IMG/VR virus record: IMGVR_UViG_3300050343_000058
Span: 1 to 33,808 of that record
Source of the DNA: a virus
Direction: 5' to 3' (one strand)
DNA: 33,808 nucleotides
The notes under the pieces were generated by a model. It was not told where the DNA came from. It did no database searches and saw nothing but the letters and a program-made list of their open reading frames with translations. How positions within the stretch are numbered: the stretch's first letter is position 1; each line of letters opens with the position of its first letter. The translations under genes and the position numbers were made by a program. Of the stretch, positions 22,264 to 28,393 are shown one piece after another.

Positions 22264-22275
22264 GAGGGTTAAATA

Positions 22276-22650
22276 TTATCTGCTTAGTATCTCATTAATA
22301 TCATCTGTAATATCATGAAAATCTTCTCTGGCTTTTTGTGATGCGTGTAAGCTTGCTAATAGTTCAGAGTTCACATTTTCTAATTCATAACCCATATCAA
22401 CGGCTAATTCTATTGACTCGCTTAAACTATTGTCATTCTCTGCAAGGTATTCCATAGCTCTAGAATAGTATATTATATCAATATTAAAAGCATCATTATC
22501 ATTTAACTCTTCATATAAATCATCAGCATTTCTTATATATTCAAAATCATGTTCAATGAAGTCAACAATATTAAGATTCTCAATATATAAATTCTCTAAT
22601 AAATTTAGTTTAATTTCTGTTTCTGTTTTGTTTTCTGTTTGTGTGTTCAT
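22276..22650 (-). CDS. Acidic accessory protein of unknown function
   Basis: 124 residues, strongly acidic. The C-terminal half (FNIDIIYYSRAMEYLAENDN, SLSESIELAVDMGYELENVN, SELLASLHASQKAREDF) is a pattern I know from small proteins of Bacteroidota phages and mobile elements, often near anti-restriction genes. A DNA-mimic role would fit the charge but is speculation. It is the last gene of the accessory block, followed by a repeat copy and a terminator. Confidence 0.6.
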   Translation of the reverse strand: MNTQTENKTETEIKLNLLENLYIENLNIVDFIEHDFEYIRNADDLYEELNDNDAFNIDIIYYSRAMEYLAENDNSLSESIELAVDMGYELENVNSELLASLHASQKAREDFHDITDDINEILSR

Positions 22651-22660
22651 GTGTTTAGTT

Positions 22661-22957
22661 TTATAGTGTTATTAATTCGTTGTTATTAATTTTATCATAT
22701 TTAAAATATACTTTACCATTATTAGTAAATAAATCTTTAGTCATTGTATATTCTTTTGACTCTAATGGTGTGCATTCAAAACAGAAAGACATTTTTATTA
22801 TGTCATCATCTGTATGTATCCAGTCGTTAATATGTTCAGCGTATTCCTCTAATGTCCATTTATTTAACCATTCTTTAGTTAAATCATACTTTAATATATT
22901 TTGGTGTGATTCATCAATAATGGGATTGTAAAAGGTTGAGATTATTTCTACTATCAT
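22661..22957 (-). CDS. Acidic accessory protein of unknown function
   Basis: 98 residues: MIVEIISTFYNPIIDESHQN, WLNKWTLEEYAEHINDWIHT, FCFECTPLESKEYTMTKDLF. It is acidic and aromatic with a single CxxC-like FCFEC. No domain recognised. It follows the 33-residue membrane ORF and precedes the 22276-22650 gene by 10 bases, probably in one transcript from the promoter at 23125-23154. Confidence 0.55.
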   Translation of the reverse strand: MIVEIISTFYNPIIDESHQNILKYDLTKEWLNKWTLEEYAEHINDWIHTDDDIIKMSFCFECTPLESKEYTMTKDLFTNNGKVYFKYDKINNNELITL

Positions 22958-23001
22958 AGTATTATTTTAAAAGGTTAAATATTATTAATTCAATTAGGCT
23001 T

Positions 23002-23103
23002 TCACCTATTAATAAAAAAGGTTAATGCACATAAAACAAATGTGTACATAAATAGTATTGTAAAAGCTTTGCTTAAGATAATTTTTTCTAATAATGTTTT
23101 CAT
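23002..23103 (-). CDS. Tiny single-pass membrane protein
   Basis: A 33-residue ORF: MKTLLEKIILSKAFTILFMY then TFVLCALTFFINR, with a basic N-terminus and one hydrophobic segment of about 20 residues. It is the first ORF after the best host-type promoter in the window (23125-23154), 22 bases from the -7 box. The promoter distance makes it a credible gene; function unknown. Confidence 0.5.
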   Translation of the reverse strand: MKTLLEKIILSKAFTILFMYTFVLCALTFFINR

Positions 23104-23320
23104 ATTATATATATTAATTTTAATCAAAGATAATCAAACTAATTTAATTAACAAATAATTAACAATGATAATATTAATTTATATTAATTCTAAATAATAA
23201 CCTTAACAAATATTTAACTAATTATTTTTATTTGGTTTGCTACTTTGCAAAGATGAAGAAGAACGCAAAAGTATTATCTAGAATGATTCTAAATAAGAAA
23301 ATAGAAAATCCCCAAAAATG
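23104..23320. other. Intergenic region with promoter, accessory block
   Basis: About 215 bases between repeat array C and the 33-residue membrane ORF. It holds the promoter at 23125-23154 and, on the plus strand, the start of a 46-codon ORF (23253-23393) that reads through the repeat array. The rest is AT-rich without recognisable structure. Confidence 0.5.
23125..23154 (-). promoter_or_regulatory. Promoter TTG-N19-TATCTTTG
   Basis: On the minus strand TTG (23152-23154) is followed after exactly 19 bases by TATCTTTG (23125-23132), a full match to the Bacteroidota consensus TTG-N19-TAnnTTTG. It would drive the membrane ORF and the two acidic accessory genes to the terminator at 22226. Confidence 0.7.
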
Positions 23321-23355
23321 TACTGCGTTTAATGATGTACTATGTTTAAGGGGAT
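23303..23355 (-). terminator. Weak terminator-like hairpin within repeat array C
   Basis: ATCCCC (23350-23355) and GGGGAT (23308-23313) can pair on the minus strand, followed by TTTTCT. The loop is 36 bases and contains two repeat copies, so the hairpin is weaker than the others. Confidence 0.35.
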
Positions 23356-23393
23356 ATAAAAACCTACTATGTTTAAGGATGTACTGCGTTTAA
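23321..23393 (-). repeat. Repeat array C: four copies of the 12-base element
   Basis: Copies at 23321-23332 and 23382-23393 (both TTAAACGCAGTA) and at 23338-23349 and 23365-23376 (both TTAAACATAGTA), so the arrangement is symmetrical: variant, main, main, variant with steps 17, 27, 17. The first transcribed copy supplies the TAA stop (23390-23392) of the 23390-23728 gene. Confidence 0.85.
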
Positions 23394-23728
23394 ATATATT
23401 CCCAATTATTATTCTTTAATATCTTAACAGGGTTTCCGTTCCATTTCTTATCAGCTAGAAACCATTGAAAGTTTTTTTGGTATATCTTATCAAATCCTAT
23501 TGAATCTAATAATCCGTTTAATCTTTCTTTTGTAGTGTTAGAAAACCAACCAGAGTTTGTTATTATTAAACTACTATACTTTTTATATGCTATTAAATTA
23601 TTATGTAAAAATAGCTTTGTTATTGGTGTTAATGAACATTCGTTACCATACCAAACTTGAGTATTATCTTTAGTAAAGTTTTCGTTATTATTAAATTTGT
23701 TTACTGCTTGTTTTGTTATTTGTCTCAT
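23390..23728 (-). CDS. Conserved phage protein of unknown function
   Basis: I place the start at the ATG 23726-23728 (MRQITKQAVNKFNNN), directly after the stop of the upstream gene; an ATG 30 bases earlier lies inside that gene. The 112-residue protein contains YSSLIITNSGWFSNTTKERL, NGLLDSIGFDKIYQKNFQWF and a final W-NG-P pattern. Proteins with GWFTNTTKERLNG are common in Bacteroidota phages, with no function known to me. The stop lies within array C. Confidence 0.6.
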   Translation of the reverse strand: MRQITKQAVNKFNNNENFTKDNTQVWYGNECSLTPITKLFLHNNLIAYKKYSSLIITNSGWFSNTTKERLNGLLDSIGFDKIYQKNFQWFLADKKWNGNPVKILKNNNWEYI

Positions 23729-23730
23729 AA

Positions 23731-23928
23731 TTATAAGTTTTTTGCGTGTTGTCTCCAATAATCGAAGAATATTTCTATTTGCTCAATATCTTTATTAAAT
23801 TCCTTTTGTTTCCCTCTTGCGTGTATATTTTCAATTAATTCATTTGTGTGATATTCTAGTTTTTTTAAATCATCAATTAAATATCTTTGCATGGTTCTTA
23901 ATCTTTTAATGTCTTCTTTGTGTGTCAT
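23731..23928 (-). CDS. Small coiled-coil protein
   Basis: 65 residues, highly charged and helical (DIKRLRTMQRYLIDDLKKLE, then NELIENIHARGKQKEFNKDI). The ATG overlaps the stop of the 30-residue ORF upstream (ATGA). No family recognised. Confidence 0.5.
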   Translation of the reverse strand: MTHKEDIKRLRTMQRYLIDDLKKLEYHTNELIENIHARGKQKEFNKDIEQIEIFFDYWRQHAKNL

Positions 23929-24017
23929 AGTTTATTTACTTTAATTCTATTATCTAATAATTCTATTATTTTAAAGATGTGTTCTTGTTTCTGTTCTTTT
24001 GTTTCTGTTGTTTCCAT
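23925..24017 (-). CDS. Very small charged ORF
   Basis: 30 residues: METTETKEQKQEHIFKIIEL then LDNRIKVNKL. It lies between two coupled ORFs and its TGA overlaps the next ATG. The sequence could be a short helix; function unknown, and its reality rests on the arrangement alone. Confidence 0.35.
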   Translation of the reverse strand: METTETKEQKQEHIFKIIELLDNRIKVNKL

Positions 24018-24021
24018 CACT

Positions 24022-24126
24022 CTAATCCAAAAAATGATTTGACTTCTTTGGGTTAAATATATCTTTTAATAAATTCCCAAACTTTCGCAAAGGTCTCACT
24101 GTTTTATATACTCTGTTTACTTTCAT
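24022..24126 (-). CDS. Very small basic ORF
   Basis: 34 residues: MKVNRVYKTVRPLRKFGNLL then KDIFNPKKSNHFLD. Basic N-terminal half. The ATG lies two bases after the stop of the zinc-ribbon ORF. A real gene is plausible but unproven. Confidence 0.35.
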   Translation of the reverse strand: MKVNRVYKTVRPLRKFGNLLKDIFNPKKSNHFLD

Positions 24127-24128
24127 AA

Positions 24129-24269
24129 TTATTTATTATTAAATTGATTTGCTATTGAATAAAACTCATAAGTTTCATATTTTAATTTGTATTCTTTACA
24201 TCTAAAACAAAATAACTTTGAGCCTTTTTGCTCTTCAAACTTGAAGGCACATTTATTACATTTTCTCAT
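24129..24269 (-). CDS. Small zinc-ribbon-like protein
   Basis: 46 residues with two Cys pairs (RKCNKCAF at 4-7 and LFCFRCKE at 25-28) spaced as in a small zinc ribbon. The rest is basic and aromatic. Its ATG overlaps the end of the 24266-24715 gene by 4 bases. It probably binds zinc and perhaps nucleic acid or a host protein; no closer assignment. Confidence 0.5.
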   Translation of the reverse strand: MRKCNKCAFKFEEQKGSKLFCFRCKEYKLKYETYEFYSIANQFNNK

Positions 24270-24715
24270 ATTATATCATTTATATTAATTCCATCTATAT
24301 TAAAATAATACTCATTAGCTTCAATAGTTTCAATTACTGCTTCCTCAGAGATTAAATAATCATATTCATTTGTTAAGGCAGTTAAGACTTCCTCAGCTAT
24401 TAATTTTTTATAATATTGTTTGTCTCCTTTGTTTTTTAAATAATCCTCACATACATTAATAATATCCTCATCTCCAAAATTATTTATTACATTAACACAA
24501 AACTCATTTATATCATCTATAAAATCAATGTCAATTTCTTGTCTATAAATATCAAATGAATTTATCTTTAATCCCAAATCGTTAAATTCTTGATATACAA
24601 AGTCCCACCAATATTCATCATCAACATTTAAACTGCAATATTCTTGTAATACTTTTTCTTTTGCTTTTTCGTTTAGTTCGCTAAACTCATAAGCTTTTAA
24701 CTCTATTGTTTTCAT
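24266..24715 (-). CDS. Acidic accessory protein, 'antitoxin-like' phage family
   Basis: 149 residues: MKTIELKAYEFSELNEKAKE, then DEYWWDFVYQEFNDLGLKIN, SFDIYRQEIDIDF. This N-terminal arrangement (I-L--Y-F-ELNEKAK, then WWDF-Y---LGL-I--FDI-R) is that of a widespread phage family sometimes labelled antitoxin of a toxin-antitoxin system, but no toxin partner is visible and I would not rely on the label. It is strongly acidic throughout. The start overlaps the upstream gene (TAATG at 24715). Confidence 0.55.
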   Translation of the reverse strand: MKTIELKAYEFSELNEKAKEKVLQEYCSLNVDDEYWWDFVYQEFNDLGLKINSFDIYRQEIDIDFIDDINEFCVNVINNFGDEDIINVCEDYLKNKGDKQYYKKLIAEEVLTALTNEYDYLISEEAVIETIEANEYYFNIDGININDII

Positions 24716-24870
24716 TATTCAATTACTTTAATTTCGTTATCAATTATTTTACCTTCCAAATCCACAATTGTGTATCCATGACTTTTTAATAGGTTAATTG
24801 ATTTTCTTATCTGTTTAATTCTTTCTTGTATTCTGTAATGTTCGAATGTTTCACTTTCTATCCAGCTCAT
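24715..24870 (-). CDS. Small hypothetical protein
   Basis: 51 residues: MSWIESETFEHYRIQERIKQ, then IRKSINLLKSHGYTIVDLEG, KIIDNEIKVIE. Helical N-terminal half and a short beta end. Overlaps the next gene in TAATG, which supports translation. No family recognised. Confidence 0.5.
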   Translation of the reverse strand: MSWIESETFEHYRIQERIKQIRKSINLLKSHGYTIVDLEGKIIDNEIKVIE

Positions 24871-24882
24871 AATTTTATAGTT

Positions 24883-25151
24883 TTAATTGTTAATTTCGTT
24901 TAATGATTCTTTTATTAAATCCAAATACATCTTTTGCATTCTAGTATTTTCTTTAGTTACCATATAAATTATGGAGGCTAAATCCTTAAATAAGTCATCA
25001 GTATTCCAAACCAAACGTTTATCCTCTTCATAGTCAACGTATAGTTCACCATTGTTACAATGCAAAGTATGTGTGTTATTAATATAGGTGTGTCTTTTTG
25101 CAATATCTAATTGCATTTCTAATTGACTTTAATCTTTTCTTTTTGTGTCAT
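24883..25151 (-). CDS. Hypothetical protein, probable frame change near the N-terminus
   Basis: The uninterrupted part (from 25116) is 77 residues: MQLDIAKRHTYINNTHTLHC, NNGELYVDYEEDKRLVWNTD, DLFKDLASIIYMVTKENTRM. An ATG at 25149-25151 with a good leader reads MTQKEKIK and reaches the same frame (SQLEMQLD) if one A is missing from the run before GTCAATTAG. The full product would be about 89 residues. Function unknown. Confidence 0.5.
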
Positions 25152-25153
25152 AA

Positions 25154-25288
25154 TTATTTAATTTTAGGGTTACAAATGTCAATTAATGTTTGAGAATATC
25201 CTCTAAATATATTATTTAAAGTTTCCCTTTCGTTTTCTTTTAACCTTTTGGCTTTGCTTAAATTGTGTTTAAATTGTTTTTTGTTCAT
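25154..25288 (-). CDS. Small basic protein
   Basis: 44 residues: MNKKQFKHNLSKAKRLKENE, then RETLNNIFRGYSQTLIDICN. Basic, helical N-terminal half; no family recognised. It lies between the degraded gene and the 24883-25151 gene with short gaps. Confidence 0.45.
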   Translation of the reverse strand: MNKKQFKHNLSKAKRLKENERETLNNIFRGYSQTLIDICNPKIK

Positions 25289-25305
25289 AGTGTTTTATTT
25301 AGTTA

Positions 25306-25739
25306 TTAATTATTTTCTATTATTTCAAAATCCATTTCAAATATATAAGTTCAATTTCATCAGCATATTCTTTTAATAGTAATTGAACATATATTGCAAT
25401 AGTATTTCATCTTCTTTTATAACTTCATTAATCCATTATACTTATAGTCATAGGATTTACTATTTTCTTACATAATATAATTCACTATTTAAATGTATCT
25501 TTTAATTTATTGTCATTTTCATTATTTCAATATCTTATCAGTAGTAAAATTGTAAAATTTAGGTGAATCTGAATAAAATTTGGCAAAGAATCAACAAATC
25601 AATCAATAGTTATTGCAAGTTTCTTTATAATTTACTTTGTCTTCATCTATTTCAATTTACTATCAGAATGAATAGAATGATAAAATCCTCCAAAGTCTAT
25701 TAAAATTCTTGTTTGCAATGGATTTAATGTCTCAGTCAT
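25306..25739 (-). pseudogene. Accessory gene broken by many single-base changes
   Basis: From the ATG at 25737-25739 the first frame reads MTETLNPLQTRILIDFGGFY and HSIHSDSKLK, then stops. Coding fragments follow in alternating frames: IEIDEDKVNYKETCNNY, FAKFYSDSPKFYNFTTDKIL, YDYKYNGL, EVIKEDEILLQYMF, LLLKEYADEIEL and EMDFEIIENN before a TAA at 25306. The intact protein would be about 145 residues. At least seven indels make this the worst region of the window; it is either a decayed gene or poorly resolved sequence. No family recognised. Confidence 0.5.
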
Positions 25740-25985
25740 AGTGTTTTACTTTTTGTTTACCCAAATATATAAACAAATAGTTAACAATTACAACTTGTTA
25801 ACAAAACTTTAACATAATCAAAGTGTCCTTATTATTGCGTGTGCGTGTATACAAAAAATAATTGAGACTAGCAAAATATTTTTGGTTTGGCTAATGGAAT
25901 ATTAACAAAAGATATTTGAACAAAGGAAAGTTCTATCTATTTAGAATCATTTCAGATAAGAGAGTTTTGGCTCAATCAGAAAACC
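25740..25985. other. Intergenic region upstream of the accessory block
   Basis: About 245 bases with no gene on either strand. It contains the promoter/inverted-repeat region at 25762-25801 and a GC-richer GCGTGTGCGTGTATAC tract (about 25838-25853), otherwise AT-rich. It separates the terminase operon and array D from the accessory genes. Confidence 0.5.
25762..25801 (-). promoter_or_regulatory. Promoter region with inverted repeat, accessory block
   Basis: TATATTTG (25762-25769) fits the -7 consensus and lies 23 bases before the ATG at 25739; a TTG (25791-25793) precedes it by 21 bases. The -33 region lies in the inverted repeat TTAACA-N9-TGTTAA (25781-25801), which could be an operator blocking the promoter. 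Confidence 0.4.
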
Positions 25986-26062
25986 TACTATGTTTAACGA
26001 CCTACTATGTTTAAGAGTAGAGAAGAACCTACTATGTTTAAGAAGTAACCTACTATGTTTAA
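25986..26062 (-). repeat. Repeat array D: four exact copies of TTAAACATAGTA
   Basis: Copies at 25986-25997, 26003-26014, 26030-26041 and 26051-26062, steps 17, 27 and 21, all same orientation and each followed by GG on the transcribed strand. The array starts three bases after the stop codon of the large terminase and marks the end of the replication/packaging module. Confidence 0.85.
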
Positions 26063-26065
26063 TGA

Positions 26066-26251
26066 TTACCTGATGACATACTTGCCAGAGTTCTGACCTT
26101 GTATAAGAAACATAAGTCCGTATCTGATAGCATCAATGTAGTGTTCATAACCTATGTTAGGTTTAGTATTTCTTTCTTGCCACACATAGTTATTAAGTTC
26201 TCTTACAATACCATGAGACTTTCTATCTACTACAATCTCATAGTCTTGCAT
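26066..26251 (-). CDS. terL: Terminase large subunit, C-terminal (nuclease) fragment
   Basis: 61 residues open in the frame +1 to the main terminase ORF. Upstream of its first Met the same frame reads NIRPTIKKKGSILSGIAL, the usual continuation of a terminase nuclease domain, so this is the end of the same protein. It carries the last acidic residue of the RNase H-like nuclease (YEHYIDAIRYGL, Asp). The stop (26066) is directly followed by repeat array D. Confidence 0.8.
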   Translation of the reverse strand: MQDYEIVVDRKSHGIVRELNNYVWQERNTKPNIGYEHYIDAIRYGLMFLIQGQNSGKYVIR

Positions 26252-26273
26252 TAAAGCAATACCAGAAAGTATA

Positions 26274-27281
26274 CTACCTTTCTTTTTTATTGTAGGTCTT
26301 ATGTTTAAGTCTCCCTTTCTGTTTTATCTCTTTGATAAGTCTAGGTTCACTTGAGTCACATATAATTAAGTCAGCTCCACATTCCATCTTATTCTTCATT
26401 GCTATCTCTGTTGTAGACAATCCTGCTTTACCATAGATTTCTTTTACATATAACTTACCTAAAGCTCTATCTACTGATATCTTTACAAGCGTTGTCAAAT
26501 CAACCGAAAATCCAAAATCTTGGCAATAACAGGTTGTTTCTGTTTGTATGTAATCTCCTACTCTCCAGTTCTTAAAGATAGCTCCTTCTGCTGCTGAAAG
26601 CCAGCCACCAAGTATCTGATGTTCATACTTGTCTGGTCTCTTTAATTTCATTTCAAATATCTGTTCTAAGAATGACTCAGATAAATTGTCTTTATTGTCT
26701 TTGTAACTTGTGTGTATGTATGTGGTTTTATTAGATGAACCATTCCAACCTGAGTTCACACCAGAAGTTTGAAAGAACCTTTGATATATCCAGTGTTCTT
26801 TAGTAGTTGGATTTAATATAAGTATACATCTATTCTGTTTAATCTGAGACCTTACAGAGAAATCAATCTTATCAAAAGAAGATTCATCTGTTAACTCTTC
26901 TGCTTCATCAATAACAAACGTTGTAACGCCATTTAGAGACTTCAGGGCAGCCGTTTGATTACCACTTGATGTTCTGATACCTTTAAAGATTATTGAGCTT
27001 CCTGTGGTCATATTTATAATCTCATCTTTAGTAATTCTAAAGTGGTCATTTACTCCCATTAAATCTATCTTCTCTATAAACTCAGGAATAATAGAAGTCT
27101 GTGCTGATATCATTGTATACCTAGTAAACAGAACTTTATGTCCTTGCTCATAGGTTAATGATAATAAGAATACAGCTACACCAAATGATTTACCAGAACC
27201 TCTACCTCCAGTACACACGAAGTATCTGCTCTTTGCAGTAAACAGAGGACTGTATTTATCGTTTAACTTTAGGTTATTCAT
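26274..27281 (-). CDS. terL: Terminase large subunit, ATPase and nuclease domains
   Basis: 335 residues. The Walker A motif TGGRGSGKS is at 24-32, Walker B FVIDEAEE at 122-129, and the motor motif ILNPTT follows. The nuclease part begins with YCQDFGFSVDLTTLV (Asp) and LIICDSSEPRLIKEI (Asp). The protein packages DNA into proheads and cuts it. The frame ends early (KHKTYNKKER) because of a one-base change between GGG AGA CTT AAA C; the rest is at 26066-26251, giving about 415 residues in total. It overlaps the small subunit by 8 bases. PBSX/phage-type terminase family by motif order. Confidence 0.9.
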   Translation of the reverse strand: MNNLKLNDKYSPLFTAKSRYFVCTGGRGSGKSFGVAVFLLSLTYEQGHKVLFTRYTMISAQTSIIPEFIEKIDLMGVNDHFRITKDEIINMTTGSSIIFKGIRTSSGNQTAALKSLNGVTTFVIDEAEELTDESSFDKIDFSVRSQIKQNRCILILNPTTKEHWIYQRFFQTSGVNSGWNGSSNKTTYIHTSYKDNKDNLSESFLEQIFEMKLKRPDKYEHQILGGWLSAAEGAIFKNWRVGDYIQTETTCYCQDFGFSVDLTTLVKISVDRALGKLYVKEIYGKAGLSTTEIAMKNKMECGADLIICDSSEPRLIKEIKQKGRLKHKTYNKKER

Positions 27282-27546
27282 TATTTAATTCATCCATATC
27301 AACCTCTTCTGACTCTATATCTATTGTATCTTCTAGTTTTTCTACTTGATTAGTAGAAGCGTAGAAATTAATTACAGGAACATTTAACTTCTTGTTTGCA
27401 TTATCTTCATTACCATCTTGAGGTTTACCATATCTATATTGCCATAGTAAATTCATGTGTGCAAAAGAATCCTTAGCTTGTTCTGCTAATGCTTTCCAAG
27501 CTTCCTCTTCACTACCAAATACGTCTTTCATTGCGTTTAAGAGCAT
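27274..27546 (-). CDS. terS: Terminase small subunit, C-terminal part
   Basis: 90 residues: AMKDVFGSEEEAWKALAEQA, KDSFAHMNLLWQYRYGKPQD, then the acidic, Asn-rich tail ending VDMDELNNE. The helical core (EAW..LAE.A..S..HM.LLWQYRYGKP) is typical of the small terminase of Bacteroidota phages. The first three residues are probably not the true start: the frame of the upstream ORF (ISIYAL) joins NAMKDVF if one A is removed at CTTAAACGC. It is followed directly by the large subunit. Confidence 0.7.
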   Translation of the reverse strand: MLLNAMKDVFGSEEEAWKALAEQAKDSFAHMNLLWQYRYGKPQDGNEDNANKKLNVPVINFYASTNQVEKLEDTIDIESEEVDMDELNNE

Positions 27547-27700
27547 AAATAGATATTCTCTCTTTCTTTGCTGGTGTTAGTTGTGAAGATGATTTAATCA
27601 ACTGTTTCTTTGGTCCATACTTGTCTCCTTTCTTTCTACCATTATTCTTTCTACCATCATTAGGTTTTATGTATGCTGAGTTTTGTTTTGCTCTTCCCAT
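27512..27700 (-). CDS. terS: Terminase small subunit, N-terminal part
   Basis: 62 residues: MGRAKQNSAYIKPNDGRKNN, GRKKGDKYGPKKQLIKSSSQ, LTPAKKERISIYAL, then LKRNERRIW from the wrong frame. The N-terminus is Lys/Gly/Arg-rich and would bind DNA. Together with 27274-27546 it gives about 141 residues. Its ATG lies inside the end of the 27667-27906 gene (34-base overlap). Confidence 0.6.
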   Translation of the reverse strand: MGRAKQNSAYIKPNDGRKNNGRKKGDKYGPKKQLIKSSSQLTPAKKERISIYALKRNERRIW

Positions 27701-27906
27701 CTCTTATATAGTTTTGTAAATAGTTTCCATATCTCTTTGCTAACTTCTTTGTTAGTATATATTTCTTTTGTTATTGCTTTCTTTTCACCAAGCTCTATAC
27801 CAATCTTACATTTAGTTCCTTTATTGTTTTGAGGTATAGGATATATTTTATAACCCTTCTCAATACACCAGCTCTGAGCTTTAAGATTGTACAGTATCTC
27901 TCTCAT
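27667..27906 (-). CDS. Small hypothetical protein before the terminase
   Basis: 79 residues: MREILYNLKAQSWCIEKGYK, IYPIPQNNKGTKCKIGIELG, then KEVSKEIWKLFTKLYKRWEE. Basic, aromatic and helical at the end, with a central segment found in small proteins of Bacteroidota phages close to DnaA-like and terminase genes. A nucleic-acid-related role is possible but unproven. It overlaps both neighbours (26 and 34 bases). Confidence 0.55.
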   Translation of the reverse strand: MREILYNLKAQSWCIEKGYKIYPIPQNNKGTKCKIGIELGEKKAITKEIYTNKEVSKEIWKLFTKLYKRWEEQNKTQHT

Positions 27907-28393
27907 GAAATACTCTCGTTACCTTAACAATAGTTTCTAGCTTATCACAAACTTCATTAATCTTTTCTTTTGGTATGCCTTCATATAAATCAACAAACCT
28001 TCTATCAAATAAACCTTCTTCTTTTATAGACTTAACTTCTTTTCTTAGACTTACATTTTCTTTTAATAGCCTTTCATAATTATCAAAGATAGTTTCATTA
28101 GTGTTCTTATTAGAGAACTTGTAATCATTATATAAGTCTTCTAAGAACTTATCATAAAGAACTACAGAGTCAAATACTTTATTTATAGAGTGTACTACTG
28201 AAGCATGGTCCATGCCCATTGTTTGCCCTATATCATCTAAGCTTAACTTAGTATATTCTCTACATAATTTAAAGTATACAGCTCTTGCATATACATAATT
28301 TCTCTTCCTTGTTCTTTTGCTTATATCAATGTTTAAACAGGATTCTATATAAGTTCTAATCCCTTTCGTTTGTAATGTCTTGTTTGATTTCAT
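27881..28393 (-). CDS. DnaA domain IV-like DNA-binding protein
   Basis: 170 residues without an ATPase domain. The N-terminal 75 residues match the DNA-binding domain IV of DnaA: KRTRKRNYVYARAVYFKLCR, then SLDDIGQTMG, MDHASVVHSINKV, corresponding to the signature in which DHTTVLHA-like residues contact the DnaA box. The rest is helical with a coiled coil (YERLLKENVSLRKEVKSIKE). It could recruit replication to a phage origin or compete with host DnaA. It lies between the exonuclease-like gene and the terminase genes. A helical N-terminal extension of DnaA itself is absent. Confidence 0.75.
   Translation of the reverse strand: MKSNKTLQTKGIRTYIESCLNIDISKRTRKRNYVYARAVYFKLCREYTKLSLDDIGQTMGMDHASVVHSINKVFDSVVLYDKFLEDLYNDYKFSNKNTNETIFDNYERLLKENVSLRKEVKSIKEEGLFDRRFVDLYEGIPKEKINEVCDKLETIVKVTRVFHERDTVQS

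Noticed and set aside
1959-26062. CRISPR array made of the 12-base repeats
   Set aside because: The repeats are too short, spacing is 5-15 bases, copies are spread over several loci, and no cas gene is present.
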